Below the pieces are notes generated by a model. That model worked only from the letters and a program-made list of their open reading frames with translations. It ran no database searches and was not told the DNA's origin. A stretch of DNA of 64,000 bases from Xylocopa sonorina (taxonomy: Eukaryota > Arthropoda > Insecta > Hymenoptera > Apidae): NCBI RefSeq assembly GCF_050948175.1, contig NC_135202.1:7068001-7132000 (forward strand), written 5' to 3'. How positions within the stretch are numbered: position 1 is the first letter of the stretch; each line of letters starts with the position of its first letter. Of this stretch, positions 50,801-62,432 are shown in pieces. Made by a program: the position numbers and the translations under genes.

Positions 50801-51966
50801 ACGGGTATATCAGCCGTTTATTTATCTTACGGTTACTGGTCATTCTCGATGCTGAATTTTTCAATAAATTCCGATGATGTTTTACCGGATTTATGTCCGA
50901 GCGATCTTGCAAGACCATGATATATCCAGTCGAATGCCACAGATTCTTCTTCCGCTAGCCATTATTCACTTTACAAGATTGTAATAATAACGTGTTATTG
51001 TTTCTTAAATGAAAGAAGAACGAAAAATTTATTTTCTTTAAATAAACCTCGCTATACCAACCTACTTTATCTGAGAGAGGTCATAATTCAACAATTATGT
51101 CTTCCATAAATCAATTATACCATCGTAATTACCATACTATATTAGGTACTATGGAAATGTACGTGATAGTATGATTTGAAAAATAATGATCGTAATTAAG
51201 TGAAACACAGTACAAAACTTAGTACAATAATAAGTCTTTATTTGCTGGATCCAAATGCGAACCGATTATTTAATATTGTAAAGTGTTGGAACAAATGTAC
51301 GAGTTATTCTTCCGTAAGGCTGCATGGAGCATGTATAACGGAGAATTAGCTCGATTATGAAATGAACGCAAAACGATCACGTGGAAATCAATGTCTTAGG
51401 TATCTGGAGAACTACGATGCCCTCGCGGAGCGGCTCGCCGAGTTGCACACATTCGCCACTTTGCCTTCTGTGTTATTGATCGACGACTTCGACGCCTATA
51501 CCAACGATCAGAGTAAAGCCGATATGGCGCAAGATATGCACATCGCTAGGACCTGCTCGGCGATTCTCGACGCGATGAATTCTTGCGCGCGGATCCTCAA
51601 GAAAACCGTAAGTAGCAATGCAGCCGTATCAACGAGAAAGGAATGAGCCTTTAAGATGAATAAATAAGTTTTAAGAGAGTGGAGATGAAATTAGAAAGAG
51701 AATGGAAAAAGAAAAATATTGTTTCGCGATTGCTACAGGTGTACGTATGCGCTTGGACTTGTTCTGGATTGAATGACATAAGTACCTATGCGATGTACTT
51801 CTGTAACATTTGGAACGTAACGGAGGAAGAGGAAGGTAAAGCGATATTGTTGAAAAAATACTCGCAGGAGTATCCTACCGAGGAATGCCCCTCTTACAGA
51901 TACTGTAAACTTGAAGATGGTACGAGGGTGTTGAAGCAAGTTCTGTATGAATCTGTGAAGAACTGA
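47888..51966 (+). CDS. SWSAP1: SWSAP1-like RecA-fold ATPase (ZSWIM7-associated)
   Basis: Four exons join in frame: 47888-47965, 49095-49225, 51400-51607 and 51739-51966 (TGA), giving 214 residues (human SWSAP1 about 229). SWSAP1 is a distant RAD51 paralogue that pairs with SWS1/ZSWIM7 to stabilise RAD51 filaments in homologous recombination. Exon 1 gives a beta strand and a P-loop-like STLLCGPAELSKS; the usual second glycine before Lys-Ser is replaced by Ser, so the Walker A motif is degenerate. Exon 2 gives AAIYWAEEGRRVVYITPVPL and a helix ending LMRFM. Exon 3 starts YLENYDALAERL and holds a good Walker B (LPSVLLIDDFDAY). Exon 4 has CAWTCSGLNDIS and ends VLYESVKN. Introns 1 (1129 bases) and 2 (2174 bases) are long, and a foldback MITE lies in intron 1. 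Identity rests on fold order and motif spacing; no search was run. Confidence 0.75.
48421..48730. mobile_element. Foldback MITE, copy 2
   Basis: About 310 bases with the same ends as the element at 37.2 kb (TTTCCCGCTTTAGAGGTAAG and its complement CTTACCTTTAAAGCGGGAAA). It has the same ordered arm blocks: CTGGCGCCATCTCTGTGAA, GTGCTCAAACTG, TTATCGACAG and the mirror image. It lacks the inner part of copy 1, and its arms meet at a short spacer near 48565-48580. It has no ORF. It lies inside intron 1 of the SWSAP1-like gene. Confidence 0.85.
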
Positions 51967-54900
51967 AAATGCTAAGAATTTCAATATGAGCAGGATATTA
52001 AGTATAAGTTAATGCTAGAGAGTGACCGCGATGAATTTATTTAGATGATTAATTTATAACGTGTAATACTATATCTTTGATTATCATTATGTAACATTTG
52101 CCATATTCTCAGTTATTTAGACGTAAATTTAATGAATATAATTTAGATCTGTATAGGTCAGAAAATTGATAAAAATTTGTTTCAAGGAATTCTTATATAT
52201 TTCTGCATTGTGCAATTGTACCATAACTTATCCTATTTCATATTATACCTGTTGTGCTGCCAGAATTAATAGTCTAGCTTTTAATAGGTTGCAGGATCTT
52301 TCAGGTGCAACTGCGTTACACTGGCAGCGTTAACGCTATTATTCTACACTATCCTATTGAATTGTCGAACAGTTTTTCTATCAACGTTATTCTTTAAGGT
52401 GTATAGAGACTGTCTAGCTCAAACAAACGACGACAACGTGGCAAAAAAAGGGAAGCGCGCTAGGGGTTCGAATGTTGGCGTCCTATTGTCTGGTTCTTCA
52501 GCTCGACCAGGTCGAGAGCCGAGTCTCGAGGAGAGTCCCCCTATAAACTAAACCGACCACTTGTTCCAATCGGTCTGAAACAATCTGAAACTGTCAGAAC
52601 TACGGACCAGCCGTGGACTGCTCGCAGCATGGCAGTAAATGGAAGCTTGAAGGTACAACAAACAAGAAGACTGCCGTAATTTTTTCTCATAGCAACTGGG
52701 CCGATACACTCTTAAGGACAAATACTAATGCAGATATATATAGATGAGATATAAAGATGACAATCAAATACTAAACATAATGTAATAATATTAATTAATC
52801 GTAGGTCTGTAACAACGAGGCACGTGTACACGTACACATATATCAAGAGAAGAGAAGAGATGGAAGGAAATGATAATGGAGCAAAAGGTATCAGTAAAAT
52901 TTGTTAATTACTGTCAATAATTGAAATGTAATAGTTAGAATCAATACGTATAACAAAATTAATTAATTGGAGGTCATTCATCAACATTAGTTATACATAT
53001 TTGGCTCCTCCTACAAAGGAGAAGAAGTCAAAAGAAGGAAGGAAGTTACACGTAACATAAGTTACGTACAAGTTGAAATGAAAATGTATTAAAATTAAAT
53101 TTTAATTGCGGATGAACCAAACATTGAGCGAAGCATACGCATATTTTTGCAGAGAGGAAATAAGGGATCGAGAAGAAGGGAACGAGCGAGAGACAGAGGG
53201 GAATAATTGTGGAGCAGAAAATTGCAGGGTGGCTTGAGCTAGCAGAAGTTTACGTGCCACGAATGGACCGGCTCTACGTGGGTCCAGAATCAGCGAGACA
53301 ACGGTAAACCACCGTCGAGTCGGTCTGTTGTCGTGATGAGGAGCAAGAAAGAGACAAAAGGACGACAAGGTAGGGACGAAACACGGGAAGGAAGAAAGAG
53401 AGAGGATGAAAGGTGGATGATAGAGAGGGAGAAGGAACGAGAGTGAAGATCGCATACCTGAGTGAACAGGTGTGCCGGAGTGGACGACGACGGAGTGAGT
53501 TGCTGTCCAGCCGACGGCGGCTTGGCCAACGAGCAGCCTGTTAAGTCCCTTCGTGCACGGAGAACAGGGACGCAATCACTTGGCCAATTTCAGAATTCGC
53601 GATCGCCTCGAATTCCAGCGAGGAAAGTAAAATCCCCCTGAAATCGATCGAGACTATTAATCGACTGGCACTTCGCCTCGAATCGAATGTCTCCTAGCGA
53701 TGATCGTAAAGCACACAAATCGAGGATTATGATTATCACTCAACGTTTATTTATCGTTTTCTTACTCGTGGATTATTCTAAAGATAGTTAAACTTTCGAA
53801 AATTTTGTTTCGGAATTTTCCTTTTCTCTTAAAATACTGCTCTTAAAAGCGATCATTTATAGATTATATTAGTTTGACATACTTCTTATTGCTTAAGAGA
53901 TTGTTTCAAAGGTTTATAATCGTTGACTGAAATTACTCGCAGTTGTAATTGATCGTCAATGTCTAAGAAAGGAGAGTGATTTATTTGAACAGGTCGAGTG
54001 ATTTATTTAACCTACGCGCGACAGGTAATGCTTGAAAAGTAGATCGTAAATATAGAAAGACTTTTGTCTCCACGGTTACCTCAGACACGGCAATATAATT
54101 GCACTCACGATCGTCGCCACTTTCTCCGCTGGACCGTGCGCATTCGAATGCCAACAGTCGCTCTGAATACGTTCACGAACACGGTGATTACCTCTCTTTT
54201 TCTAAATCCTGAAAATAAACTCACTTTTGTCTGCGAGAATTCATGAATTCTGTCTCATTACTCTAATTTACGATTACCAGAACGATAGCAATGTACCGGT
54301 ATACAGTCAATAGGAGAAAGGAAGTCAAGTGTTCAATGATGATCAAGTATAATTGGATAAACAAAAATGTATCTGTTATTTCTCAAGAGGAAGAAGGCAA
54401 GTACAATGCGAATCAGCTAGTGCAGTTGTTTTAAAGGTGATTAATAGGGGAATCAGAGGAGCGAATTGCACCTATGGGTACGTAGGTAGCTAAGCAATAG
54501 CGAGTTATTATCTCGCTTGCTACGCCTACCAGTGGAGCGAGTTCAAACGAAGAGTTCGATCGTTCTAGCCGATTAACCAGCATTGTGTTTATCTGTCTCG
54601 GGCAGGTGTCTCGAAGATAGATACTGGTTGCACGCGACAATGTAAGGAATTATTGATGGAACAGCTTTTGTATGTATGGCTAGCTTTAAATCTGGCTGTT
54701 AGAGCTTAATCTCCCGAGCTACCCTGCGTCTAATTTTATGTCGTGTCTACGAGCAAGGAGTGAGATATGGCATTTGCGTGTCGCGATCTCTGTTACAAAT
54801 CACGAACAGTAACTGTATAAACTACATGTTCGCTGGTCCCAGGGCGGATCGTTCCAGTGCGTAACATTAAATGCTAATGTACCGCTAACAGTATACTGCT

Positions 54901-57274
54901 GTAGCTAATAGTTTACCAAAGCAAACGTCTTTACGAGGATTTATAAATAGCTTATATCATTAAGTTGTTTGGAAATCTTTCAAGTTTGTGATACTTTTTT
55001 CTCTACTCGTTGTCGGTGTTCATACATGTTTCCGCACAAAATTGCAAAACCAATTGGAAATATTGTTATTCTTAGTTCGATTGCCCTAACATTTTTATAT
55101 ATTAAAAAAAGGAGATTTTATTATTTTTTTGTGTTTCTTGTTGAAACTACTAAATAAAAATGCTTTATCTTCTCTTATTACCACAAAGTATTAGAATGTT
55201 CAGAATACTCCCAAGTACGAAAGCAGATGGATATTGAAACTAAAATGAAAGAACTTGACAAAATACAAACATTGTTCTCTGATTCCAGGCATTTCTTGTG
55301 AAGTAGAGAGTCGATGATCGATCGGATGGCGATAACAGCATGAGAAGCGATCAGAAAAGAAATAAATCAGTCCTGCGATTGAAATTTAATGAGGATCACG
55401 GATGGCCACGGGTGTGCCTCCTCTCCTAAACACCTATACGTTCCCGGTGCACCCTCTCACACCCTTTTGCTGGCCAGTCGGCCGCTGTTAAAAGCTACAT
55501 TCCATCGACGAAACAACCAGTTCTGAATCGGTTTCGTATTCTCGATGACTCCATGAATCTTCGATCACGCGGGACTACCTACATAGGAGTTTATATTCCA
55601 CGACGAAGAAAGCGAAATCGAACGGTAAAATCATTTTATTTGCATCGGATAAGAATACGAAACACGCATGGATGAAATGTATCGTGTTACGATGCGTATA
55701 TTATATCTGTGACAGGAAAAATGGCTTTCGCAAAGTTCAGCTTACTTTCAATAGATAATACGACAGTTCTACATCTTTCACAAAGTCTTCTTTGTGAAAA
55801 TTAATCATTTAGTGTCTGTAAAAGTGCCACCATAACACCGAACGACTCGACAGTCGTGTATTTTGTGAGCATTGACATTTCTAAAATCCCATTAAACTTT
55901 AATTTATTTATCACTTTATTATAATACTATCAAGCAGTATATTCACTACAGCAGTTATTAATAATGTAAAATGATAACTGGTTTTCAGATTGGAGTGGAA
56001 AAATGATAATTACCCATGATTTTTTCTTCTAAAGCAAACGAAATTCCGGTCATAGAGAGTCGAGCACTAATCATACGCTTTGATACTAAGCTTGAGAAAT
56101 TTACAGACACTGGCTTGAGTCGTTCGCATAAATAATTTCAATTTTTACTAAATTTCTATAAGTACGTAACGTATACTTGTTTATGGCATAAATGAGAGAG
56201 TATATGATGCAAACAGTCTTGTTTTATTTTTACCGATATCTGCGGCTGGCTGCGACAGGCTACGACAGGCTGCGACAGGTATCAAGGAGGACACCGTTGC
56301 GCCGATACGAAGAGTGCGTGCTCGAATTAAGACATAGATAAGGAAGCAAGATAAAAATAAACGTCGGATAAATGATCTTTTGTATCAACAGAATGTACCT
56401 GACCCGAGAAAAGGTAAATAATCAATTTAAAAAGTATCGAAATACAGAAAGACGAGTACGGTCTTAATTAAACATATTTTGCATAGACTAAAATATTTAA
56501 AAATCTCTACAGAAATTTACTCTCCACGATACATGTATAATCGAAAACAATTAGACGATCGCAGTTCAACGACACGCGAACTTATCTCGAATGACACGTT
56601 ATAAAATTAGCAGATCGTTTTACTCTTTATAAATCTCGATAGAATTTGCCCTTTTAAAACACAAGGCAAGTAGAACTACAAGTAAACGGTATTCGATACC
56701 TAAATAAATACAAGCGATCACTGGAACAAGCGATCCTCTGATTCCTCGAAGTAGCCAACGAGGGACGGGGGAGCAACGTAGTCCTCGTCACTTTTTAACC
56801 ATCGAAATTCCCCGATAGCGAGGAAGAGGAGCGTAACGCACAGGACTGCAACGGGGAGTCTGCCATCGGGCCGAGACAGGCTGCTCCAGCAGGCGAGGAA
56901 GTGCCAGTTGCTCAGCGGCAGTTGCCACGGCTGGACATACACTCGCTTCCTTTCGTGAAAGTCTTCGTTTGCATACGCGCTTTACCCCTGTTCGCGGTCC
57001 ACTCGCGAGGGCCATCGCGGTAACAACGAGGGAGAAGAGAAACAGAGGAGGCGCGATTTAAGGCAAAAAGCGAGGCCCTACGAGGTACTGCCAGGATACA
57101 TATTTGGGTAGAGAGGAAACAGCGGCGAGAGGGAGAGGAAAGGAGAAAAGAGGGATCATGAGAAGGAGGATGCCATGTGCCAGGAACAGTGAGTGCGTGT
57201 GAGTGGCGTGCGTGTACGTGCGTGTTGGCTCCGGTCCTTCGACCCTCGAGGACGTACCACCAGCCGAGGACACG
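51967..57274. other. Gene-free stretch with a GC-rich zone at 53.1-53.6 kb
   Basis: No gene was recognised. A purine-rich, GC-rich zone at about 53100-53580 gives overlapping minus-strand ORFs that look like composition artefacts. A short palindrome (CTCGACC-A-GGTCGAG) lies near 52500-52515. A tandem repeat is listed separately at 56251. From about 56.7 kb, CpG content rises toward the exon at 57275, as expected of a promoter. Confidence 0.4.
56251..56280 (+). repeat. 10-base tandem repeat, three units
   Basis: Three copies of TGCGACAGGC with one or two changes (TACGACAGGC, TGCGACAGGT). A minisatellite seed with no evident role. Confidence 0.75.
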
Positions 57275-57361
57275 ATGATGATCCCGATGATACGCGCTGC
57301 CATCCTTTTGTCCGTCTTCGTTCACCTCGATGCCGTCGCGAACTCCATCACCTTGGCCAAG
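57275..57361 (+). CDS. Putative first coding exon with signal peptide (gene continues beyond the window)
   Basis: ATG at 57275 opens 29 codons, MMIPMIRAAILLSVFVHLDA then VANSITLAK, followed by a strong donor (AAG|GTAAGT). A positively charged start, a hydrophobic core and a small-residue region (DAVANS) form a typical secretory signal peptide with likely cleavage near Ala-Val-Ala. The exon lies downstream of a CpG-rich promoter-like region. No continuing exon was found in the remaining 6.6 kb, so the next exon probably lies past the right edge, as in insect cell-surface genes with long first introns. The protein family cannot be named from this alone. The frame also runs upstream to an ATG at 57203 and downstream through the donor to 57484, but neither extension looks coding. 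Confidence 0.45.
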
Positions 57362-59929
57362 GTAAGTGATAGGATCGTTGCTCCGAAAATTATGGAGGAT
57401 TCTTCGGAGATCTTGGAGAAACGGCGTGTATCACTTTTTGAGATGCACATGGAGTTGCTCGTCGCATCTTATGGCTTTTGTTAATTCTTAATTAGCCATG
57501 CGAAGACACGATACTGTTGTTCCTCCGGTAATCGTGCATGTATATTATTTTTAGATAGCGCTTAGCAGCTCGATCTTCACTTTAGTCATCCAAAATCTTC
57601 TTTTAGTTAACGCAGCTCGATACGTATTACAGAACGCGGGTACGCGTGCGAGGCTAAACAGCGCGAGTAATTAAGGGTTACAAACTTACAAGCGATCCCT
57701 AATCTCTAGCGCGGAGCAGTTTGTGAGACTTAGAGCATCGTCTGCTCGGTGGACTTGATTTATGAGATGCTTTGTGAATTCAGATGATTAGTCAAGATAG
57801 CGGTGTATTAACCCATTGCCTTATCAAATGGAATTCAAATGTAACCGTGAGTTATACCTTTGGAGTACAATTATATAGTCATCCGTCAGACGTCCTGACT
57901 GACGTTGTTGAAAAAAATCAAGAGGCAATAGCCGTCTAGGGTCCTTTCTTCTTTCAAATGCAGACGCACGGTGCTCGAGGGTCCCGTAATCGTCCCAGCT
58001 AGAGTATTTCGTGCAGCGTTGCAGGTGCAGCTATTTACGCAAAGTGTTAGCCGGCTAAATTGTTCATTGTGTAGTTAGAAGGTGTTCACGCAGCACGGTT
58101 GGCTCTTCGTTTAATTAGACACGGGTTGCCAGCGCGACAAGTATAGTGTTTTCGACCAACAACGAGAGGAACATTTTTACGAGTCGTTCCTCTCGACGGG
58201 AAAATTATTAGCACTCGCGGCGCGAACCGTCGTCGTACGAGCGTTCCACGGCCTTTTAAGTGTCCCGCCGTGCGATACAAATAGTCTTTTGTTTGCACCA
58301 GGCAAAGAGGCGAAGGTAAACAGCGGTAATATCCGACACACGGCGATGCACAATTTTTTTTGTTTGATGCAATTAGAAATACGCGACGTCTAGAGCCGCT
58401 CTCTTCGCACTCGCGGGGCTCTGTCCCTCCTTAGTCGCCAATGATTAATCGAGAAGCTCTGGCCAATACCCGTTGCTAACTTAATTATGTGGAGCACCCG
58501 ATAACTCACTGCCTTCACACTCCCCGTGAAGATAATTTTGATTTCTCGTTACGAAATTTTATTGCTTTGCACTCTCTCCATCTTTCTCTTTCGCATAGTT
58601 CCGAGAAGGATTTTGAAACGACGATTCTTCCATGAAACAGAACCGCGTTTTATCAAAGCATCGCGGTGTGTTCGCTCGCAGTGTCACGGTGAAATTGCAG
58701 TATTGCACGAATATGAATCATTGTTACCTTTATCAATGCTCGCGATCGCAATACTAACTATAAACAGAAAAAGTTTCCTTGATAATAAGAACGATGTGTC
58801 ATTTTTTCTTTAAGTCGTGCCAACGTGTAAGCTAAAAGTTAAGTTTACAGTTCCGTTTTGCTTCCTTATCACCGGCCATCCTTCAAGTTCGTATCTGAAA
58901 TTATAAATTGCTTGGCGGTTTTTATAATTTGCCCGTTCCTGTATTAAAAGTTACACGCTGCATCTTGAATATTCCCATAACGTTTCCAACATTCCCCTGG
59001 GACAGAAATCTCGCGGCATTTAAATCAATTTCCCGATGCACGTCGCGATCGAACATGGACGAGCCGTGTGGACTTAGCCGCTAAAGAGAGGCTCGCATTT
59101 ATTTCCGTCGCGGTCATTCGTTTCTTCGTTATCGAATTAATTACGATAAAAGCCGGCGGAGTGTCCAGCGACTTCGTTCTTTCCTCTCGTCATCGTTTGT
59201 TTATAAACTATTATGATGATTTACCCCATCCGATCGCAAAGTGGCGCAGGGGATGGCCTCCGAGGACGATAGCGCGATTTTTCATTCCAGGACGTGGGGA
59301 TAACGATTGTTCGCTTTTCAATTAGCTCCCGAAAGGTTAAATTAGCTCCATTCGTTTCAACTAATTTCTAGGGGCAACAAATTAAATACGATCGGTATTT
59401 AAACCTACTTTCGTGCCTTTTCTGACCTGTTTTAAATACTGTCCGAGTGCTTGTACCGCAAAATAACTTCGTCAATAATAAACGCGAATATTCCTTCGGC
59501 GGATAGTAGATTATGCCTGAGACTTCTGTTGCTCTGTTTTCCGTGGATTGCTCCGCCATGATATATCGCGGAAACGTCTATCCTCTCCAAGCGTTTGCTC
59601 TTCGATTGTATTCTCTTTTCGCGCGACATCGCGTTCTGTGTGCCCCAAGTAGTAATTGTATTTCTGCATTTAGTTCCTATCGTACGGGAACGTTTATTAA
59701 TATATTTGCCTTTATCGTTCGTAACGATGTATGGAGCACTGTTCTCCTTACCTAATTATCGTGACTAACATTTTGAACATCGTACATAAATGCAACAATA
59801 CATATCTGTATGTACCTGAGAGGCGAAATAACCCACATCTATTTTTTCTGTCTTTTTAATCGAGTTTTCATATATCTTACAGCTCTTTGCTTGCGTGTAC
59901 AGTGACCGAAAAAGTTGTACAACTCCTTT

Positions 59930-59982
59930 TCAAAGCAAGTTTTCTAAGCGCCTTTAGGCGCCAACAGTGGTCGAAGGGTTAA
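59930..59982 (-). mobile_element. Fragment related to the 61.3-kb TTAA element
   Basis: On the minus strand this reads TTAACCCTTCGACCACTGTT then GGCGCCTAAAGGCGCTTAGA. The element at 61319 reads TTAATCTTTTGACTACTGTT then CGCGCCTAAAGGCGTTTAGA. The shared order includes the GCGCC-TAAA-GGCGC palindrome. A matching second end was not found, so this may be a partial copy. Confidence 0.5.
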
Positions 59983-61318
59983 CAACGCCGTTGAGCTTTC
60001 ACGGCTCATTATCGTTGCACCACGAATGCTACAAGGGATTGGTGAAACGTAGAGACGTCGATGCGCACCGTGTAACTTGAAACATCCACGCTCGAAAGAT
60101 CGAACGTCTCGAAACACTGTAGGGTTTAAGGATAGCCGCAACGTTTTGCGGTAGCCACGTCGTGGTCAGATAAAACGTTCGATTCCCGATGAAAATCGGC
60201 CCTAAGCGGATAAGATAGGATCGTGGGCCGTGGAATACTCGGAAACGAGCTACCGCATCCTCTTCCAGGTACGAAGCGTCCAGAAACTCTTTGCACGTGT
60301 GCACTTTGGTCCCGTTCAGGGCTGCCCGTAAGGATCGGTCGGACCTACGGATCGTTTTATCTCTCCTCTCTTCGCTGGCTGTGAGAAAGTCGAGATTACA
60401 CGGAAGTGAGCCACGCCGTTCTCGTCCCGGTGAAAAGAAATCGTCTCCAGCGATTTGCATACGCTCGATGTTTAACGAACGAAATTCCTGGCTGCCTACG
60501 AATGGAGGAGATAGAACAGAGTTCGATCGAGAGATCGTTCGCTGAAGGAAAAAGCTTGGGAATCTCTGATCTACGCGATCATATTTTTAAGCGACCATAC
60601 CCTTCGTTATAAATAGCTGGATAGAAGAAATTATGACGTCAGTAGACGAAAACTTTTCCTGTTACCAAATCATCTTTTCGACCAATGCTTTGCGTCATCG
60701 GTAGAACGGATATTATCTAAAAAAAGTTAAATTTCGACACGAGAGAGATGGCGGAAAATCCCGCGGTTAACGACGTCTCGAAAGTTCAAGCGACGATCGC
60801 GATTCACGTCCAGAAGTATGCGGGAATCGGAAGGACGCGCGATCCATAGATTAACGCCGGCGATCGCGCGGAATTCCCGAACGGATGGGATTTTATTGTA
60901 CACGACCGAGGGATTTGCATATCGTGAACCTTACTGATTAATGACACAACCGAACGACACAGCTCGCGATGCCTTTTTTTCCACGAAGGTCGATTTGGAA
61001 CGGCGAAACGCGGTGGGAGAGGGGAAGGAGTAAAAAAGACACGGTCGCGTATTCGTCCGCGTGACAGGAGAGTGTTAAGTCGAAATTGAGAGGGGCGAAA
61101 AAAAAAAGAAAAATGAGAGAAGCCGTTCGTATGCCAAGTGTGCCCACGTATGAATTCCTCTCGATGGCGAACCTGTGCCTATGTAAGTGATCTCGACAGG
61201 GGGCACCGAAAAAAATTCTACACATTCCAACGGATGCGTCGTCTTCGATCAAGAAGAAGCCAACTTTTTCGAGTGGCGCCGAGTGACTGACGATATATAA
61301 CGCGGAAATCGCTATTAA

Positions 61319-61473
61319 TTAATCTTTTGACTACTGTTCGCGCCTAAAGGCGTTTAGAAACATTGCGTTTATGATACTGTAGGGCTCCACTGTCCACGAT
61401 TGAATTTGCGAGTGAATTGCAATCTTATGGTACAACTGGAGTGCCTCAAAGTCTGTCGTAATCAAAGAGTTAA
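61319..61473 (+). mobile_element. Small piggyBac-like MITE (TTAA-bounded)
   Basis: About 155 bases bounded by TTAA on both sides. The left end TTAATCTTTTGACTACTGTT roughly mirrors the right end read on the minus strand (TTAACTCTTTGATTACGACA). TTAA targets are typical of piggyBac-type elements, and the size means it is non-autonomous. An inner palindrome (CGCCTAAAGGCG) lies near the left end. The ends have diverged, so the element is old. Confidence 0.5.
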
Positions 61474-62405
61474 GAGAAAAGTTGAATATGATAGGATTTT
61501 TCGACAAGATTGGCACAAATTTTGCATCTTAATCCAGCCAGGGACGAGCAATAATTAATAAGAAGCCGGTTGCACGAATGGCGAGCATCGGGGCCCGAGA
61601 AAGAATGCGTCTAAGAAACCTGTTTGGGGAGGGCCCAATATCTTACACGAGGCCCCTGTCCTCTTTCTCTCTTTCTTCTTTACTCTCCTCTCTTCTCGTC
61701 TCTTTTTCTCTCGTCTCCTTCCGATCTGCCCGGAGACGAACGCATACGCGCAACTCTTCCCTCTGCGTTGCATCGCGACACGCACAGCTTCTCTCCCGAA
61801 TGCTCAGGTGTTTGCAGATATATCCCCCTTTCAAGCCTTTTGTGCATCGTTTTACCTTTTGCATCGTTAGCCGGTGCCTCTTCATCGTTTCAGCTATTAG
61901 CGGGGATTCCTGGTAAAGCGTCTTTGAGACGCGCTCTCCTGGATGATTATCGGGTCAATTAACGTTCGCTCTTGCTGGGAAAAATACAGTTTTCGAACAC
62001 TTTGGGCCAGTTTTCTCTTAATATTCAATATAAGGTTTTATACTTTATTACCCAACTGCTGTAAGATATTCTTCAAAAATTTTTTTTTGAAACGCGATAT
62101 AAGAGGTTTAATTGTAGATAAATGAAATTAATACGCATTAATTGAAAAAGCCACGAGATCCTCCTTCGCATCTCAGATCGATCTTACATAAGCGCATATA
62201 TTCATACCTCGAAGGTAAATCACGTTAATACCAGCTGTTCTATCAAGGATCGTTGCACAACTGTCTCACCGTCGTAGAGAAACGATATTTCACCGTTTAT
62301 GCGACTCCGTTTTTCACTTCCTCCTGATTCACGTCCATATCCGCTGTGGTATCATTAACGATGGAATTTTGTGCAAGTTGCTAGTAAAAAACGCGCTTCC
62401 AATCC

Positions 62406-62432
62406 GATTCGATTCGATTCGATCCGATCCGA
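62406..62432 (+). repeat. GATTC/GATCC pentamer tandem repeat
   Basis: Three GATTC units followed by two GATCC units, about 27 bases. Confidence 0.8.

Noticed and set aside
53102..53575. 157-codon minus-strand ORF (MRPCSPCTKGLNRLLVG...)
   Set aside because: Low-complexity Ser/Pro/Leu frame opposite a purine-rich tract, with no splice context or domain.
60029..60460. 143-codon minus-strand ORF
   Set aside because: Open by GC content only, with overlapping ORFs on the other strand and no recognisable motif.
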